Positions 24,568 through 32,904 of a stretch of 64,000 nt of DNA are shown piece after piece (the stretch's first letter is position 1; every line of letters starts with the position of its first letter). A program made the position numbers and the translations under genes. Under the pieces are notes generated by a model. It worked only from the letters and a program-made list of their open reading frames with translations, had not been told where the DNA came from and made no database searches. The DNA is from Streptomyces sp. CB02009 (GTDB taxonomy: Bacteria > Actinomycetota > Actinomycetes > Streptomycetales > Streptomycetaceae): assembly GCF_001905825.1 (NCBI RefSeq), contig NZ_LIVV01000007.1:310001-374000 (forward strand). The letters run 5' to 3'.

Positions 24568-25981
24568 TCGTCGTCCAGGCGCCGACGTGCACCCGGTCGC
24601 CGTCCTGGAGCTGGACGGGGACGTAGGGCTGGATCGGCTCCTCGCCGCCGTTGATCGTGGTGCCGTTGGTGGAGTTCTGGTCCACCACCGCCCACGAGCC
24701 GTCCGGCTGCTGCACGAGCACGGCGTGCTGGTGCGAGACGCCCGGGTCCTCCGGCGGCACCGCCAGGTCGATGTCCGGGGACTCGCCGGTGGAGTGCCGG
24801 CGACGGCCGATGGAGATCTGGTTGCCCTGGAGCGGCAGGTGCTTGTCCGGCGAGTACGCGGGCAGGTTCAGCCCGCCGGCCTCCGGACCGCTGCGCTGCA
24901 TCATCGCCATGAAGTACTCGCGGTCCGGGCCGATGACCGCGGTCCAGCCGAGCGGCTGCCGCGGCGGCTGGAACTGCTGCTGCGGGGGTGCCTGGAACTG
25001 CTGCTGCTGAGGCGGGGGCGCCATGTGCGGCGGGGGTCCCTGGTGCTGCGGCGGCTGCGGAGGCGCCTGGTGCTGCTGAGGCGGCGGCGGTGCCTGGTGC
25101 TGCGAGGGCGGCGAGAGCACCCAGTCGTCGTCCGCGCGCGGCTGCGGCGGCGCGGGCGGCGCCGGAGCGCTCGGGGGCGCGGCCGGCGGAGCGGACGGGG
25201 TCTGGAGGTACGCCGGAGGCGCGGGCGGCTGCTGACCGGGCGGACCGAAAGGACCGCCCTGACCGGGCGGACCGAAGGGGTCGCTCTGACCGGGCGCGCC
25301 GAAGGGGACGCCCTGACCGGCCGGGCCGGGCGGCTGCTGCGCCGGCGGGCGCTGCGGCGGGGCCTGGTGGTGCGTGGGGTCGCCGCCCAGCGGCTCGGCG
25401 GGGCGGTTCACCTGCGAGGGCCGCGAGCCCTGGTAGCCGAACGGGTCCTGCCCCGGCGGCGGTCCCTGCTGCCCGTGCGGACCGGGCTGGCCCTGCGGAC
25501 CGGGCTGGCCCTGCTGCTGGCCGGGGTGGCCCTGCTGCGGTCCCGGCGGTCCCGGCGGCGTGGACTGGAAGCCCGGCGGCAGGTTCAGACCGGGCGGGGG
25601 GCCCGCCGGGCGCTGCGCGGACGGCACGTTCTGCGGGGCCACCGGCGTGTACGAGGTCGCCGTGTTGGTGAGGAAGTTCCAGCGGCACTCCTCGCAGAAC
25701 GGCGCCATGGGCTCGCGCGGCGTCCGGCACTGCGGGCAGAGCTCGGCCTGGGCCGTCGCGTTCGGGTCGCCACCGGGGCCGAAGCCGCCGGGAGCGCCGG
25801 GAGCGTCGTAGCCACCGGGGCCGGCCGGGCCGCTTGGGCCGGGATATCCGTACGCGGGGGGCGGCGGCGGGGGAGGCGGCGGTACGGCACCCGTCGGCGC
25901 ACCCGCCCCGGCCATGCGATGGCCGCAGACCTCGCACCAGTCGTCGGAGACCGACTGGTGTCCGTTCGGGCAGGTCGGCAT
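24548..25981 (-). CDS. FHA-domain protein with N-terminal zinc ribbons
   Basis: A 477-residue cytoplasmic protein. Residues 1-20 hold a Cys/His cluster (CPNGHQ and CEVCGH) and residues about 75-100 a second ribbon (CPQC and CEECRWNF). Residues about 110-370 are a Pro/Gln/Gly-rich linker with repeated QHQAPP units. Residues about 385-477 are an FHA domain with GRRRHS, SHQHAVL and NSTNGTTING, the phosphothreonine-binding residues. FHA proteins bind Thr-phosphorylated partners; here the obvious kinase is the PknG-like enzyme of the same operon, as GarA/OdhI is the FHA target of PknG in mycobacteria and corynebacteria. It is the last gene of the operon, 40 nt after the vWA gene. Confidence 0.88.
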   Translation of the reverse strand: MPTCPNGHQSVSDDWCEVCGHRMAGAGAPTGAVPPPPPPPPPAYGYPGPSGPAGPGGYDAPGAPGGFGPGGDPNATAQAELCPQCRTPREPMAPFCEECRWNFLTNTATSYTPVAPQNVPSAQRPAGPPPGLNLPPGFQSTPPGPPGPQQGHPGQQQGQPGPQGQPGPHGQQGPPPGQDPFGYQGSRPSQVNRPAEPLGGDPTHHQAPPQRPPAQQPPGPAGQGVPFGAPGQSDPFGPPGQGGPFGPPGQQPPAPPAYLQTPSAPPAAPPSAPAPPAPPQPRADDDWVLSPPSQHQAPPPPQQHQAPPQPPQHQGPPPHMAPPPQQQQFQAPPQQQFQPPRQPLGWTAVIGPDREYFMAMMQRSGPEAGGLNLPAYSPDKHLPLQGNQISIGRRRHSTGESPDIDLAVPPEDPGVSHQHAVLVQQPDGSWAVVDQNSTNGTTINGGEEPIQPYVPVQLQDGDRVHVGAWTTITIRVG

Positions 25982-26021
25982 GTCGGTGCTCCCCCCTCTC
26001 GTCGTCCGGCCCGTGGCCGGG

Positions 26022-27356
26022 CTACCTCTTGACGCGAACGGTCTTGGTGGAGCGGGTCTCGAGTGTCATCTCGTCCGCTTCCGCGACCTTCGCCTTCAAA
26101 CGCACAGTACCGGTCGCCGCATCGACGACGTCGACCACCTTCGAAAGGAGTTTCGCCGTATCCGCGTTGCCGGAGGCCGCCGCGAGCTGCACGGCGCGAC
26201 CCAGTTTCGCCGTCGCGCCGTCGTGATCGCCCGATTTGCGGGCATCCAACCCCTGCTGGATGACGTCCGCGAGCTCGGCCTGGCCCGTGTAGTGGGCGAC
26301 CTGCGGGTTGATCGACGTCGACATCGCCAGGTCGTCGGTCCACACCGCCCGTACCAGTCCTTGGGACAGCGGCTTCGGATCGCCGCCCAGCGGGTCCGGC
26401 GCGATCAGGGAGACCCGGGCCGCCAGCATCTCCTGGCCGATCGCGGCCTGCGGGACCCGCACGCTCACGTGGTAGTCACGGGACTCGTCGCCCCAGGAGC
26501 CCGTCGGGTAGTCCCCGGCGCGAGGCCCGGCCTCCGTACGGCGCCCGGTCAGGTCCTCGACCGTCGGCGCCACCTGCTTCACATAGGCGATCTCCACCCC
26601 CACCGGGGTCCACAGCCGCAGCACGACGTCCGCCACGCCCTTGCCCATCGCCTGCTCCATCATCGTCGTGAAGTCGGCGGCGAGGCCGGCCGGGTCGGCG
26701 ACGATGTCGGCGGAGCCGAGGAGCGCCGAGGCGATCCCGGTGACCTCCTTGACCTCCCAGTCGGTGCCCACCCCGCGCGCGTCGCAGGTGAAGCGGCCGG
26801 CGCAGGCGTCGAGCGCGGCCCGCAGCTCCTCCGGCGACTCGTGCTCGTTGCGGCCGTCGGTGAGCAGGATGCCGTGCCGGATCGTGAGGTGGTCGGACGA
26901 GGAGAGCAGCCGGTCCGCGAGCCGCAGCCAGGTGCCGATGGCCGTGCCGCCGCCCGCGCTCAGCCGGCGCAGCGACTCCTTGGCCTCGGCCCGGGTCCTG
27001 GCGTCGGCGACGGCGAGCCCGCCGTTGCCCGGGTAGACCTCCTTCGCCACGTGCGTACCGGCGACGACGGCGAAGGCCGTGCCGTCGCGCAGGGTGTCGA
27101 CGGCGGCGGCGGTCGCCTCACGGGCACCGCGCATCTTGGTGGCGGGGTAGTCCATCGAGCCGGAGCAGTCGACCATGATCACGACACCGGCCGTGCCGCC
27201 GCCCACCCGGGCGAGCGGCTGCCGGCCCGTGGTCCCGCCGCCGGTCGAGGTGACCGTGACGATCGCGCTGACGTCCCGGCCGCCCTCGGGCAGGAACTCG
27301 TTCTGGTAGACGTCCACCGAGAACTGCGGCACGGTCGACTTGGAGAAGTTCGCCAT
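26022..27356 (-). CDS. von Willebrand factor A domain protein
   Basis: A 444-residue cytoplasmic protein. The vWA domain spans about residues 50-230, with an intact metal-ion-dependent adhesion site: DCSGS (D-x-S-x-S), the Thr in GGGTAIGTW, and LLTDGRNEHES (D). An N-terminal beta region (FSVDVYQNEFLPEGG) is shared by actinobacterial vWA proteins found next to kinases and phosphatases. The C-terminal part has a beta-sandwich (VVLRLWTPVGVEIAYVKQV) and a helical end. There is no signal peptide or membrane helix. vWA proteins of kinase/phosphatase triads (TerY type) are thought to gather partner proteins through the metal site. The gene lies 62 nt after the PP2C gene. Confidence 0.88.
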   Translation of the reverse strand: MANFSKSTVPQFSVDVYQNEFLPEGGRDVSAIVTVTSTGGGTTGRQPLARVGGGTAGVVIMVDCSGSMDYPATKMRGAREATAAAVDTLRDGTAFAVVAGTHVAKEVYPGNGGLAVADARTRAEAKESLRRLSAGGGTAIGTWLRLADRLLSSSDHLTIRHGILLTDGRNEHESPEELRAALDACAGRFTCDARGVGTDWEVKEVTGIASALLGSADIVADPAGLAADFTTMMEQAMGKGVADVVLRLWTPVGVEIAYVKQVAPTVEDLTGRRTEAGPRAGDYPTGSWGDESRDYHVSVRVPQAAIGQEMLAARVSLIAPDPLGGDPKPLSQGLVRAVWTDDLAMSTSINPQVAHYTGQAELADVIQQGLDARKSGDHDGATAKLGRAVQLAAASGNADTAKLLSKVVDVVDAATGTVRLKAKVAEADEMTLETRSTKTVRVKR

Positions 27357-27418
27357 CTGTTACGGCTCCTCGGGCAACAACGGTCAATCGGTGGAGGGAC
27401 GGGGGGATCGGGCACCGC

Positions 27419-28864
27419 TCAGGCGGATCCTGCCCCTGGGGGAGCGACGGTGAACGGCACGAGCGCGACCGTGATGTTGTCGTGGCCTCCGCCGTCCAGG
27501 GCGTGGCCGACGAGGACCTGGGCGCTGTGCAGCAGCCGGTCGGACGCGTCGGCCGGGACGACCCTGGCCATGTCGGCGGCGCCCTCCGCGTAGTTCCACA
27601 GGCCGTCCGTGCAGACGACGACCACACCGGACCGGTCGGGCTTGAACGCGGCCGTGTGCGGCTCCAGTTCGTACGCGTCGGCGCCGAGCCAGCCGGTGAT
27701 CGCGTGCGCCCGCTCGTCCGCGTACGCCTCCGCCTCGTTCATCAGACCGGCCGCGACCATCTGCGCGGCCCACGAGTCGTCCTCGGTGAGCCGGGCGGCC
27801 GGGGTGGCCCGGTCGTCCGGCACCCAGTAGACGCGGCTGTCGCCGACCCAGCCCACGACGAGCAGGCCGTCGGCGACGACGGAGCCCACGATGGTGCAGG
27901 CCGGGGCGTTGCGGTGGCGGTGCGGGTCGTGCTCGGCGCCGTCCTGACCGGGCTCCTCCGCGAGGGAGTTGACGGCCTCGGCGGCGGCCACGATCGCCTC
28001 GTGCATCGCCTGCTGGGGGTGCGTCCCCCGGGGCAGCGCGGCGAGCAGCGAGGCGCCGGCCGCCTCGGCCGCGGCGGCGGACGCCTCGTCGGGCCGGGTC
28101 GCCGACGACACCCCGTCGCAGACGATCGCGAGGACGGCGGGGGAGCCGTCCGGGAGGGTGGTCGCCGACACGGCGAACGCGTCCTCGTTGCGGTGGTGGC
28201 GCAGCCCCCGGTCGGAGACGGCGGCGACACCGCCGAGCTCCCGCTCCATGTGGTCGCGCTCGCGGGGCTGCGCGTGCCCGCAGTTCTCGCAGTAGCCGTC
28301 GGTGTCCACCCGGCCGGCCCGGCAGGCGACGCACAGGGCGGAGCCGGGGGTGGCGGGGGCGACGGCCGGATCGGCGGCCTGAGCCGGATCCAGAGCCGGA
28401 TCCTGAGCCGCCGGTACGGGAGAGGGCGCGGGCGCCGGTGCGGGGGACGGCGCGGGTGCGGCCTGCGTCGGGTCCACCCGTACCGCCGCGCGCGGGTCCG
28501 GCGCGGCCAGCTCGAAGTCACCGCTGCCCGCCGTGGTCCGCCCGGCCGGATCGGTGCCCGGCGGCACCGGCCCGTCCGTGCGGACCGCCAGCGTGGGCAG
28601 GTCCCGGCCACCGGAGTCGGTGCCCGGCAGGTCGCCCGGGTGCTGGGTGGCGGTCGACAGCGAACCCGGGTCACGGGGCGGGGCGTCCGGCCAGGCCACG
28701 GGGGTGCCGATGGCCACGGTCGGGCGGTCCGGCTCGACCTCGGCGGCCGGCACGGCCGCCAGGTCGTAGCCGCACGCCCCGCAGAACCGGTCACCCGACT
28801 CCAGCGGTTCCGCGCAGTCCGGGCAGACGGTGAGGCCGTGCGACGGCTTCGGCTTCTGGGACAT
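27419..28864 (-). CDS. PP2C-type Ser/Thr protein phosphatase with zinc ribbons
   Basis: A 481-residue protein. The N-terminus carries a zinc ribbon (CPDCAEPL.., CGACGYDL), then a Pro/Asp-rich linker with tandem DP/AP repeats, a second ribbon (CVACRAGRV.., CENCGHAQP near residue 190) and a PP2C catalytic domain: SDRGLRHHRNEDAF, AIVCDGVSS (metal-binding D-G), VGWVGDSRVYW, VVVCTDGLWN and GHDNITVALV. All metal-ligand Asp residues are present, so it should be active and is the natural counterpart of the kinase one gene upstream. ATG 28864 is used because the kinase stop is only 2 nt before it. Confidence 0.9.
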   Translation of the reverse strand: MSQKPKPSHGLTVCPDCAEPLESGDRFCGACGYDLAAVPAAEVEPDRPTVAIGTPVAWPDAPPRDPGSLSTATQHPGDLPGTDSGGRDLPTLAVRTDGPVPPGTDPAGRTTAGSGDFELAAPDPRAAVRVDPTQAAPAPSPAPAPAPSPVPAAQDPALDPAQAADPAVAPATPGSALCVACRAGRVDTDGYCENCGHAQPRERDHMERELGGVAAVSDRGLRHHRNEDAFAVSATTLPDGSPAVLAIVCDGVSSATRPDEASAAAAEAAGASLLAALPRGTHPQQAMHEAIVAAAEAVNSLAEEPGQDGAEHDPHRHRNAPACTIVGSVVADGLLVVGWVGDSRVYWVPDDRATPAARLTEDDSWAAQMVAAGLMNEAEAYADERAHAITGWLGADAYELEPHTAAFKPDRSGVVVVCTDGLWNYAEGAADMARVVPADASDRLLHSAQVLVGHALDGGGHDNITVALVPFTVAPPGAGSA

Positions 28865-28866
28865 CC

Positions 28867-31563
28867 TCACACCCACGTCCGGGGGCGGAAGCGGTTGGCC
28901 CGCTCCACCAGTTCGATCCTCTCCTCGCCCCGCTGGGCGAGCCGGGCCAGCACCCGGTACGAGCGTTCGAGGCCGAAGCGCAGTCCGCGCTCGTCCAGTT
29001 CACTCCCGAGCAGCAGCGCGCCGCCGCCCGGTTCCGCACCGGGACTCCCGGAGAGTACCCAGTCGAGGGCCGTCCCGAGGACCTCCGTCGACAACTGCTC
29101 CCGGCGCACGGCGTCCAGACCGAAGCCCTGGAGCGCCGACACCTGCGCGGCGGCCGCCGTCAGATCGGCGGCGAGCGGCTCCGTCGCCGGGCGCCGCCGC
29201 AGCCGCGCCCGCACGGTCGCGACCCGCGCCGCCGTGTAGTGGATCGAGGCCTCCGGCACGGACTCCAGCGTCCGTACCGCGCCGATCCGGTCCCCGGCGG
29301 CGAGCTGCACCCGGGCGAGCCCGAAGGCCGCGCTGACGAAGCTCGGATCGGTGGCCCACACCAGGCGGTAGTACTCGGCGGCGTTGTCCAGCTGGCCCAG
29401 CACCTCGGCACAGATCCCGAGGGCCAGCTTCGGCGAGGGCTCGCCGGGGAAGGCGTCGTAGACCGCGTCGAAGGCGAGCGCCGCGTGCTCGTGGTCGCCG
29501 GTCACCAGGGAGGCGACGCCCCGGTACCAGACCACCCGCCAGTCGTCCGGGTCGCGCTCCTCCAGACCGGCCAGGGTCCGGGCGGCGGACGGCAGGTCGC
29601 CCAGCTCCAGCTCGGCCCGCAGGGTCCGCAGCCGCAGCTCGGCGGAGGGCGCGGGCGCGGCCTGCAGCGCGGCGAGCAGCTCGCCGGGCGCGGCGGCGGC
29701 GAGACCGGCGAGGAAGCCGGCGTTGGGGTCGCCCGTGTCGACGCGGGGGACGGGCAGCGCGAGCGCGGTCGCGGGCGTGTCGAGCGGCGCGAGCAGCGCC
29801 CCGAGCGGGACGGGCGCCGCGCCACCGGAACCGGCCGGAAGAGCGGTCCCGGGCCCGGCGGCGGCCCCCGGCGCATGCGAGGCACCCGGCAGAGCACCGG
29901 CGGCACCCGACGTACCCGCGGCCCCCGGCACCGCACCGGCAGCCCCCGGCGCGCCCGCGGCCCCCGGCACCCCCGCGGGCAGCGCGGGCAGCGCGGGTCG
30001 CTTGCGTCCCCGGCGGGCCCCGAGCAGCGACACGTCCTCCGTCAGTTCGGCGAACAGGGCCGTGTCCGTGACCCGTACCTCCGTGCCGAACAACGTCGAC
30101 AGCGCGGGCCGCGGCCGCCCCGACTGCAGCGCCACGACCTCCCGCAGCACACCCGTCAGCTGCTCCGCCATCTCCTGCGCGGAGGCGAACCGCCGTGCCG
30201 GGTCCGGGTCGGTGGCGCGGACCAGGAAGCGGTAGAACGACTCGTACGTCCGGAAGACCGCGATGTTGTCCGGGTCGGGCAGCGAGTCCACGAAGACGTT
30301 CGTGTAGCCCTGGAAGTCGAAGGTCATCACCGCGAGCGTGCGCGCCACCGTGTACAGGTCGCTCGCGACCGACGGCCCGACCTCGGCCACCTCCGGCGCC
30401 TGGTAGCCGACGGTGCCGTAGATCGCGGACTCGTCGTCGTCCATCCGCCGGACCGCGCCCATGTCGATGAGCTTCAGCTGGTCCTCGGACTGGATGGCGT
30501 TGTCGACCTTGAAGTCGCAGTACAGCAGGTTGCGGCTGTGCAGGTGGCCGAGCGCCTCCAGGGCCTCGATGCCGTACGCGCAGGCCTGCTCGACCGGCAG
30601 CGGATCGCGGCGGCCGTCCGGGGTGCGCCGGTCGTTGGCGATCTCCTTGAGGGACTTGCCGCCGACGTACTCCATGACGATGTAGCCGTCCATGGAGCCG
30701 GTGCGCTGGTCGAGGTGCTCGACGAAGTTGTAGATGCGGACGATGTTGGAGTGCTCGATCTCGGCGAGGAAGCGGCGCTCGGAGATCGCGGCGGCCATGG
30801 CGTCCTGGTCGCCCGTGTCGAGCAGGCCCTTGAGCACGACCCAGCGGTCGGAGACGGCCCGGTCGACGGCGAGGTAGATCCAGCCGAGGCCGCCGTGCGC
30901 GAGACAGCCCGCGACCTCGTACTGGCCGTGGACGATGTCCCCACCGCGCAGCTTGGGCACGAAGGAGTACGGGTGCCCGCACTTGGTGCAGAAGCCCTCC
31001 GTACGGCCCGGCCGCTCACCGCGCGAACGGCCCACGGGCGCACCGCAGTCGGAACGGGAGCAGAAACGCTTCCGCTCGGGAACCTCCGGGTTGTCCATGA
31101 CCGCCACCCGCGGGTCGGGACGCGGCACCTCGGGGATCGACACCAGGCCGGCGCCCAGCCGGTTGCGCGCGGACTGACCGGTCGACGTGCCGGAACTGCG
31201 CACCGACACCGAGCGGGACGTGGACGAGGCCCCGGAGAGCGAGCGCGAGAGCCGCCCGGAGACCGAACGGCGTGAGGTCGAGGAGCGCGACGAGGCCCGC
31301 GACGACGCCCGCGAACTGCTCCGCGAGGAGCCGGAGTCCGGCCCCCCGACGCCGGAGCCGCCCCCGCCGACACTGCCCGTGCCCGTGCCTCTGCCCGGCA
31401 CGGCCACCCCCGTGGGCGTCGAGCCGATGAGCCCTCCGGCCGCGACCACCGGGGCCAGGCCGCAGGTGTCGCAGTACAGCTCGCCGCCTCCCATGTCCTC
31501 GTACGAACCCTCGCACGAAGGACGCTGACAGCTCCCCACGCCCGTCTCCCCGCCGCTCACCAC
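28867..31563 (-). CDS. pknG: PknG-like Ser/Thr protein kinase with zinc ribbons and TPR domain
   Basis: An 898-residue soluble kinase. Order: Cys cluster (SCQRPSCEG, YCDTCGL), a 70-residue Ser/Arg-rich tract (about 60-130), a second CxxC pair (FCSRSDCGA, FCTKCGH) like the rubredoxin motif of PknG, the kinase domain at about 210-480, an Ala/Gly/Pro linker and TPR-like helices (about 630-850; AALAFDAVYDAFPGEPSPKL). In the kinase, the glycine loop is AHGGLGWIYL, the Lys is in WVVLKG, the catalytic loop is YCDFKVDN and the DFG site is DMG. The noncanonical HRD is typical of PknG. PknG senses amino-acid supply and phosphorylates an FHA protein; both partners are in this operon. GTG 31563 follows GGGGAACA; GTG 31539 is an alternative. 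Confidence 0.88.
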   Translation of the reverse strand: MVSGGETGVGSCQRPSCEGSYEDMGGGELYCDTCGLAPVVAAGGLIGSTPTGVAVPGRGTGTGSVGGGGSGVGGPDSGSSRSSSRASSRASSRSSTSRRSVSGRLSRSLSGASSTSRSVSVRSSGTSTGQSARNRLGAGLVSIPEVPRPDPRVAVMDNPEVPERKRFCSRSDCGAPVGRSRGERPGRTEGFCTKCGHPYSFVPKLRGGDIVHGQYEVAGCLAHGGLGWIYLAVDRAVSDRWVVLKGLLDTGDQDAMAAAISERRFLAEIEHSNIVRIYNFVEHLDQRTGSMDGYIVMEYVGGKSLKEIANDRRTPDGRRDPLPVEQACAYGIEALEALGHLHSRNLLYCDFKVDNAIQSEDQLKLIDMGAVRRMDDDESAIYGTVGYQAPEVAEVGPSVASDLYTVARTLAVMTFDFQGYTNVFVDSLPDPDNIAVFRTYESFYRFLVRATDPDPARRFASAQEMAEQLTGVLREVVALQSGRPRPALSTLFGTEVRVTDTALFAELTEDVSLLGARRGRKRPALPALPAGVPGAAGAPGAAGAVPGAAGTSGAAGALPGASHAPGAAAGPGTALPAGSGGAAPVPLGALLAPLDTPATALALPVPRVDTGDPNAGFLAGLAAAAPGELLAALQAAPAPSAELRLRTLRAELELGDLPSAARTLAGLEERDPDDWRVVWYRGVASLVTGDHEHAALAFDAVYDAFPGEPSPKLALGICAEVLGQLDNAAEYYRLVWATDPSFVSAAFGLARVQLAAGDRIGAVRTLESVPEASIHYTAARVATVRARLRRRPATEPLAADLTAAAAQVSALQGFGLDAVRREQLSTEVLGTALDWVLSGSPGAEPGGGALLLGSELDERGLRFGLERSYRVLARLAQRGEERIELVERANRFRPRTWV

Positions 31564-31573
31564 TGTTCCCCGC

Positions 31574-32851
31574 TCACCACTGTCGTCCTCCCGCGTCTCC
31601 CGGGCCGGACAGTACGTCCGCCGCCGCCTGCTGGTAGCGCAGTACGGCCTGTTCCGCGACCCGCAGGTCGCAGGGCGCGCTCCACAGCATGCGCCGGGCC
31701 GCGTCGTACCGCTCCACGAGCAGCGGGTCCTCCGCCGCGCCGAGCCGCGCCACCTTCGCCTTGTACGCGTCGAGCCTGCCGCGCAGTTCGGCCCGGACCG
31801 CGAGCGGGGCCGTCACCGCGGTCAGCGACTCCCGGGCGCGCAGCAGTTCGTCCTCCGCGTCCCGCTCCAGGGACTCCAGGAGCGGGGAGAGCCGGTGCCA
31901 CTGGGCGTGCCTGCGGTACTCGGCCGCGGCCACGAGCCGCTCCTGGAGCACGATCGGCGGCCCGCTGACGGCCGGCACCTCGGAGGCGGCGATCTTCGCG
32001 AGGACCTCGCCGCGCGCGGCCCGCGCCTCGGCGAGCGTCCGGTCCGCCCGCGACAGCACGTCCCGCAGCCGGAGCAGCCGGTCCTCGGAGTCCTGCCGGA
32101 CCGCGAGCACCGCCTCGATCTCCCGCCGGATGTCCTCCAGGGCCAGGGCCGCCCGGTCGTACCGCTCGGTGTCGGGGCGCCCCCCGCCGGGCGCCGAACT
32201 CCCGCTCGCCGGGCGCCAGAAGGCCAGCGGGTCGGTGACGACCTGGGACCGCAGCGCCGCCAGCTCGGCGGTGATGTCCTCCAGCTCGTCGCCGGCCGGG
32301 TGCTCCCCGGGCCGTACGCCCACCGAGTGCGCGAGCGAGCGCGTCCGGCCCAGCTCGGCGGCGAGGAGGTCTATCCGGGCGGGCAGCGCCGACCAGACCG
32401 CGTCGGCGGTCACCACCACGTCCAGCGAGGACGCGTACAGCTCGTTCATCCGCCGGACCAGGCCCTCCAGGGTGAACCGCTCGGTGAGCAGCCCCTGTTC
32501 ACCCGCCCCGCCCGCCACGTGGACGCTCTCGCCGCGCAGCCGGTCGGTCAGCTCCGCGAGCTCCTCACGGCCGGGCCAGCGGCGCCGGGCGCGCACCTCG
32601 CGGGCGTCCCGGAGGGCGCCGGTGTACACGTCGAAGCAGGTCCAGAGCAGGGTGATGGTCCGCTCGGTCGCCGTCCAGCGGTCCCGGGTCGTGCCGGTCA
32701 GCTCCGCCCCTTCGAGCAGCCTGCGGCCCGCGTGGTCCTGGAGCGCGAGGAGCGAGTCCTCGACCGCCTTGTGCTCGGCTCCGAGGCGCGCCAGCGCACG
32801 GTCCGCCTCGTCCCGGTCCATCACCGGCCCAGGGGGTCCCGTGACGCCCAT
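31574..32851 (-). CDS. Coiled-coil hypothetical protein of the PknG operon
   Basis: A 425-residue, almost entirely helical cytoplasmic protein. Several heptad-like stretches are seen (DRALARLGAEHKAVEDSLLAL, LEDIRREIEAVLAVRQDSEDR, LLRLRDVLSRADRTLAEARAA, RAELRGRLDAYKAKVARLGA). There is no signal peptide, membrane helix or catalytic motif. The gene is fixed between the GlnH-like gene (53 nt upstream) and the kinase (10 nt downstream), so it probably links the sensor to the kinase or works as a scaffold; that role is inference. ATG 32851 is preceded by GAGGTGAT. Confidence 0.8.
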   Translation of the reverse strand: MGVTGPPGPVMDRDEADRALARLGAEHKAVEDSLLALQDHAGRRLLEGAELTGTTRDRWTATERTITLLWTCFDVYTGALRDAREVRARRRWPGREELAELTDRLRGESVHVAGGAGEQGLLTERFTLEGLVRRMNELYASSLDVVVTADAVWSALPARIDLLAAELGRTRSLAHSVGVRPGEHPAGDELEDITAELAALRSQVVTDPLAFWRPASGSSAPGGGRPDTERYDRAALALEDIRREIEAVLAVRQDSEDRLLRLRDVLSRADRTLAEARAARGEVLAKIAASEVPAVSGPPIVLQERLVAAAEYRRHAQWHRLSPLLESLERDAEDELLRARESLTAVTAPLAVRAELRGRLDAYKAKVARLGAAEDPLLVERYDAARRMLWSAPCDLRVAEQAVLRYQQAAADVLSGPGDAGGRQW

Positions 32852-32904
32852 CGATCACCTCTTCCTCTCCGTGTACAGGGCTGTTCGTACGGGGCTGCCC
32901 GGCG

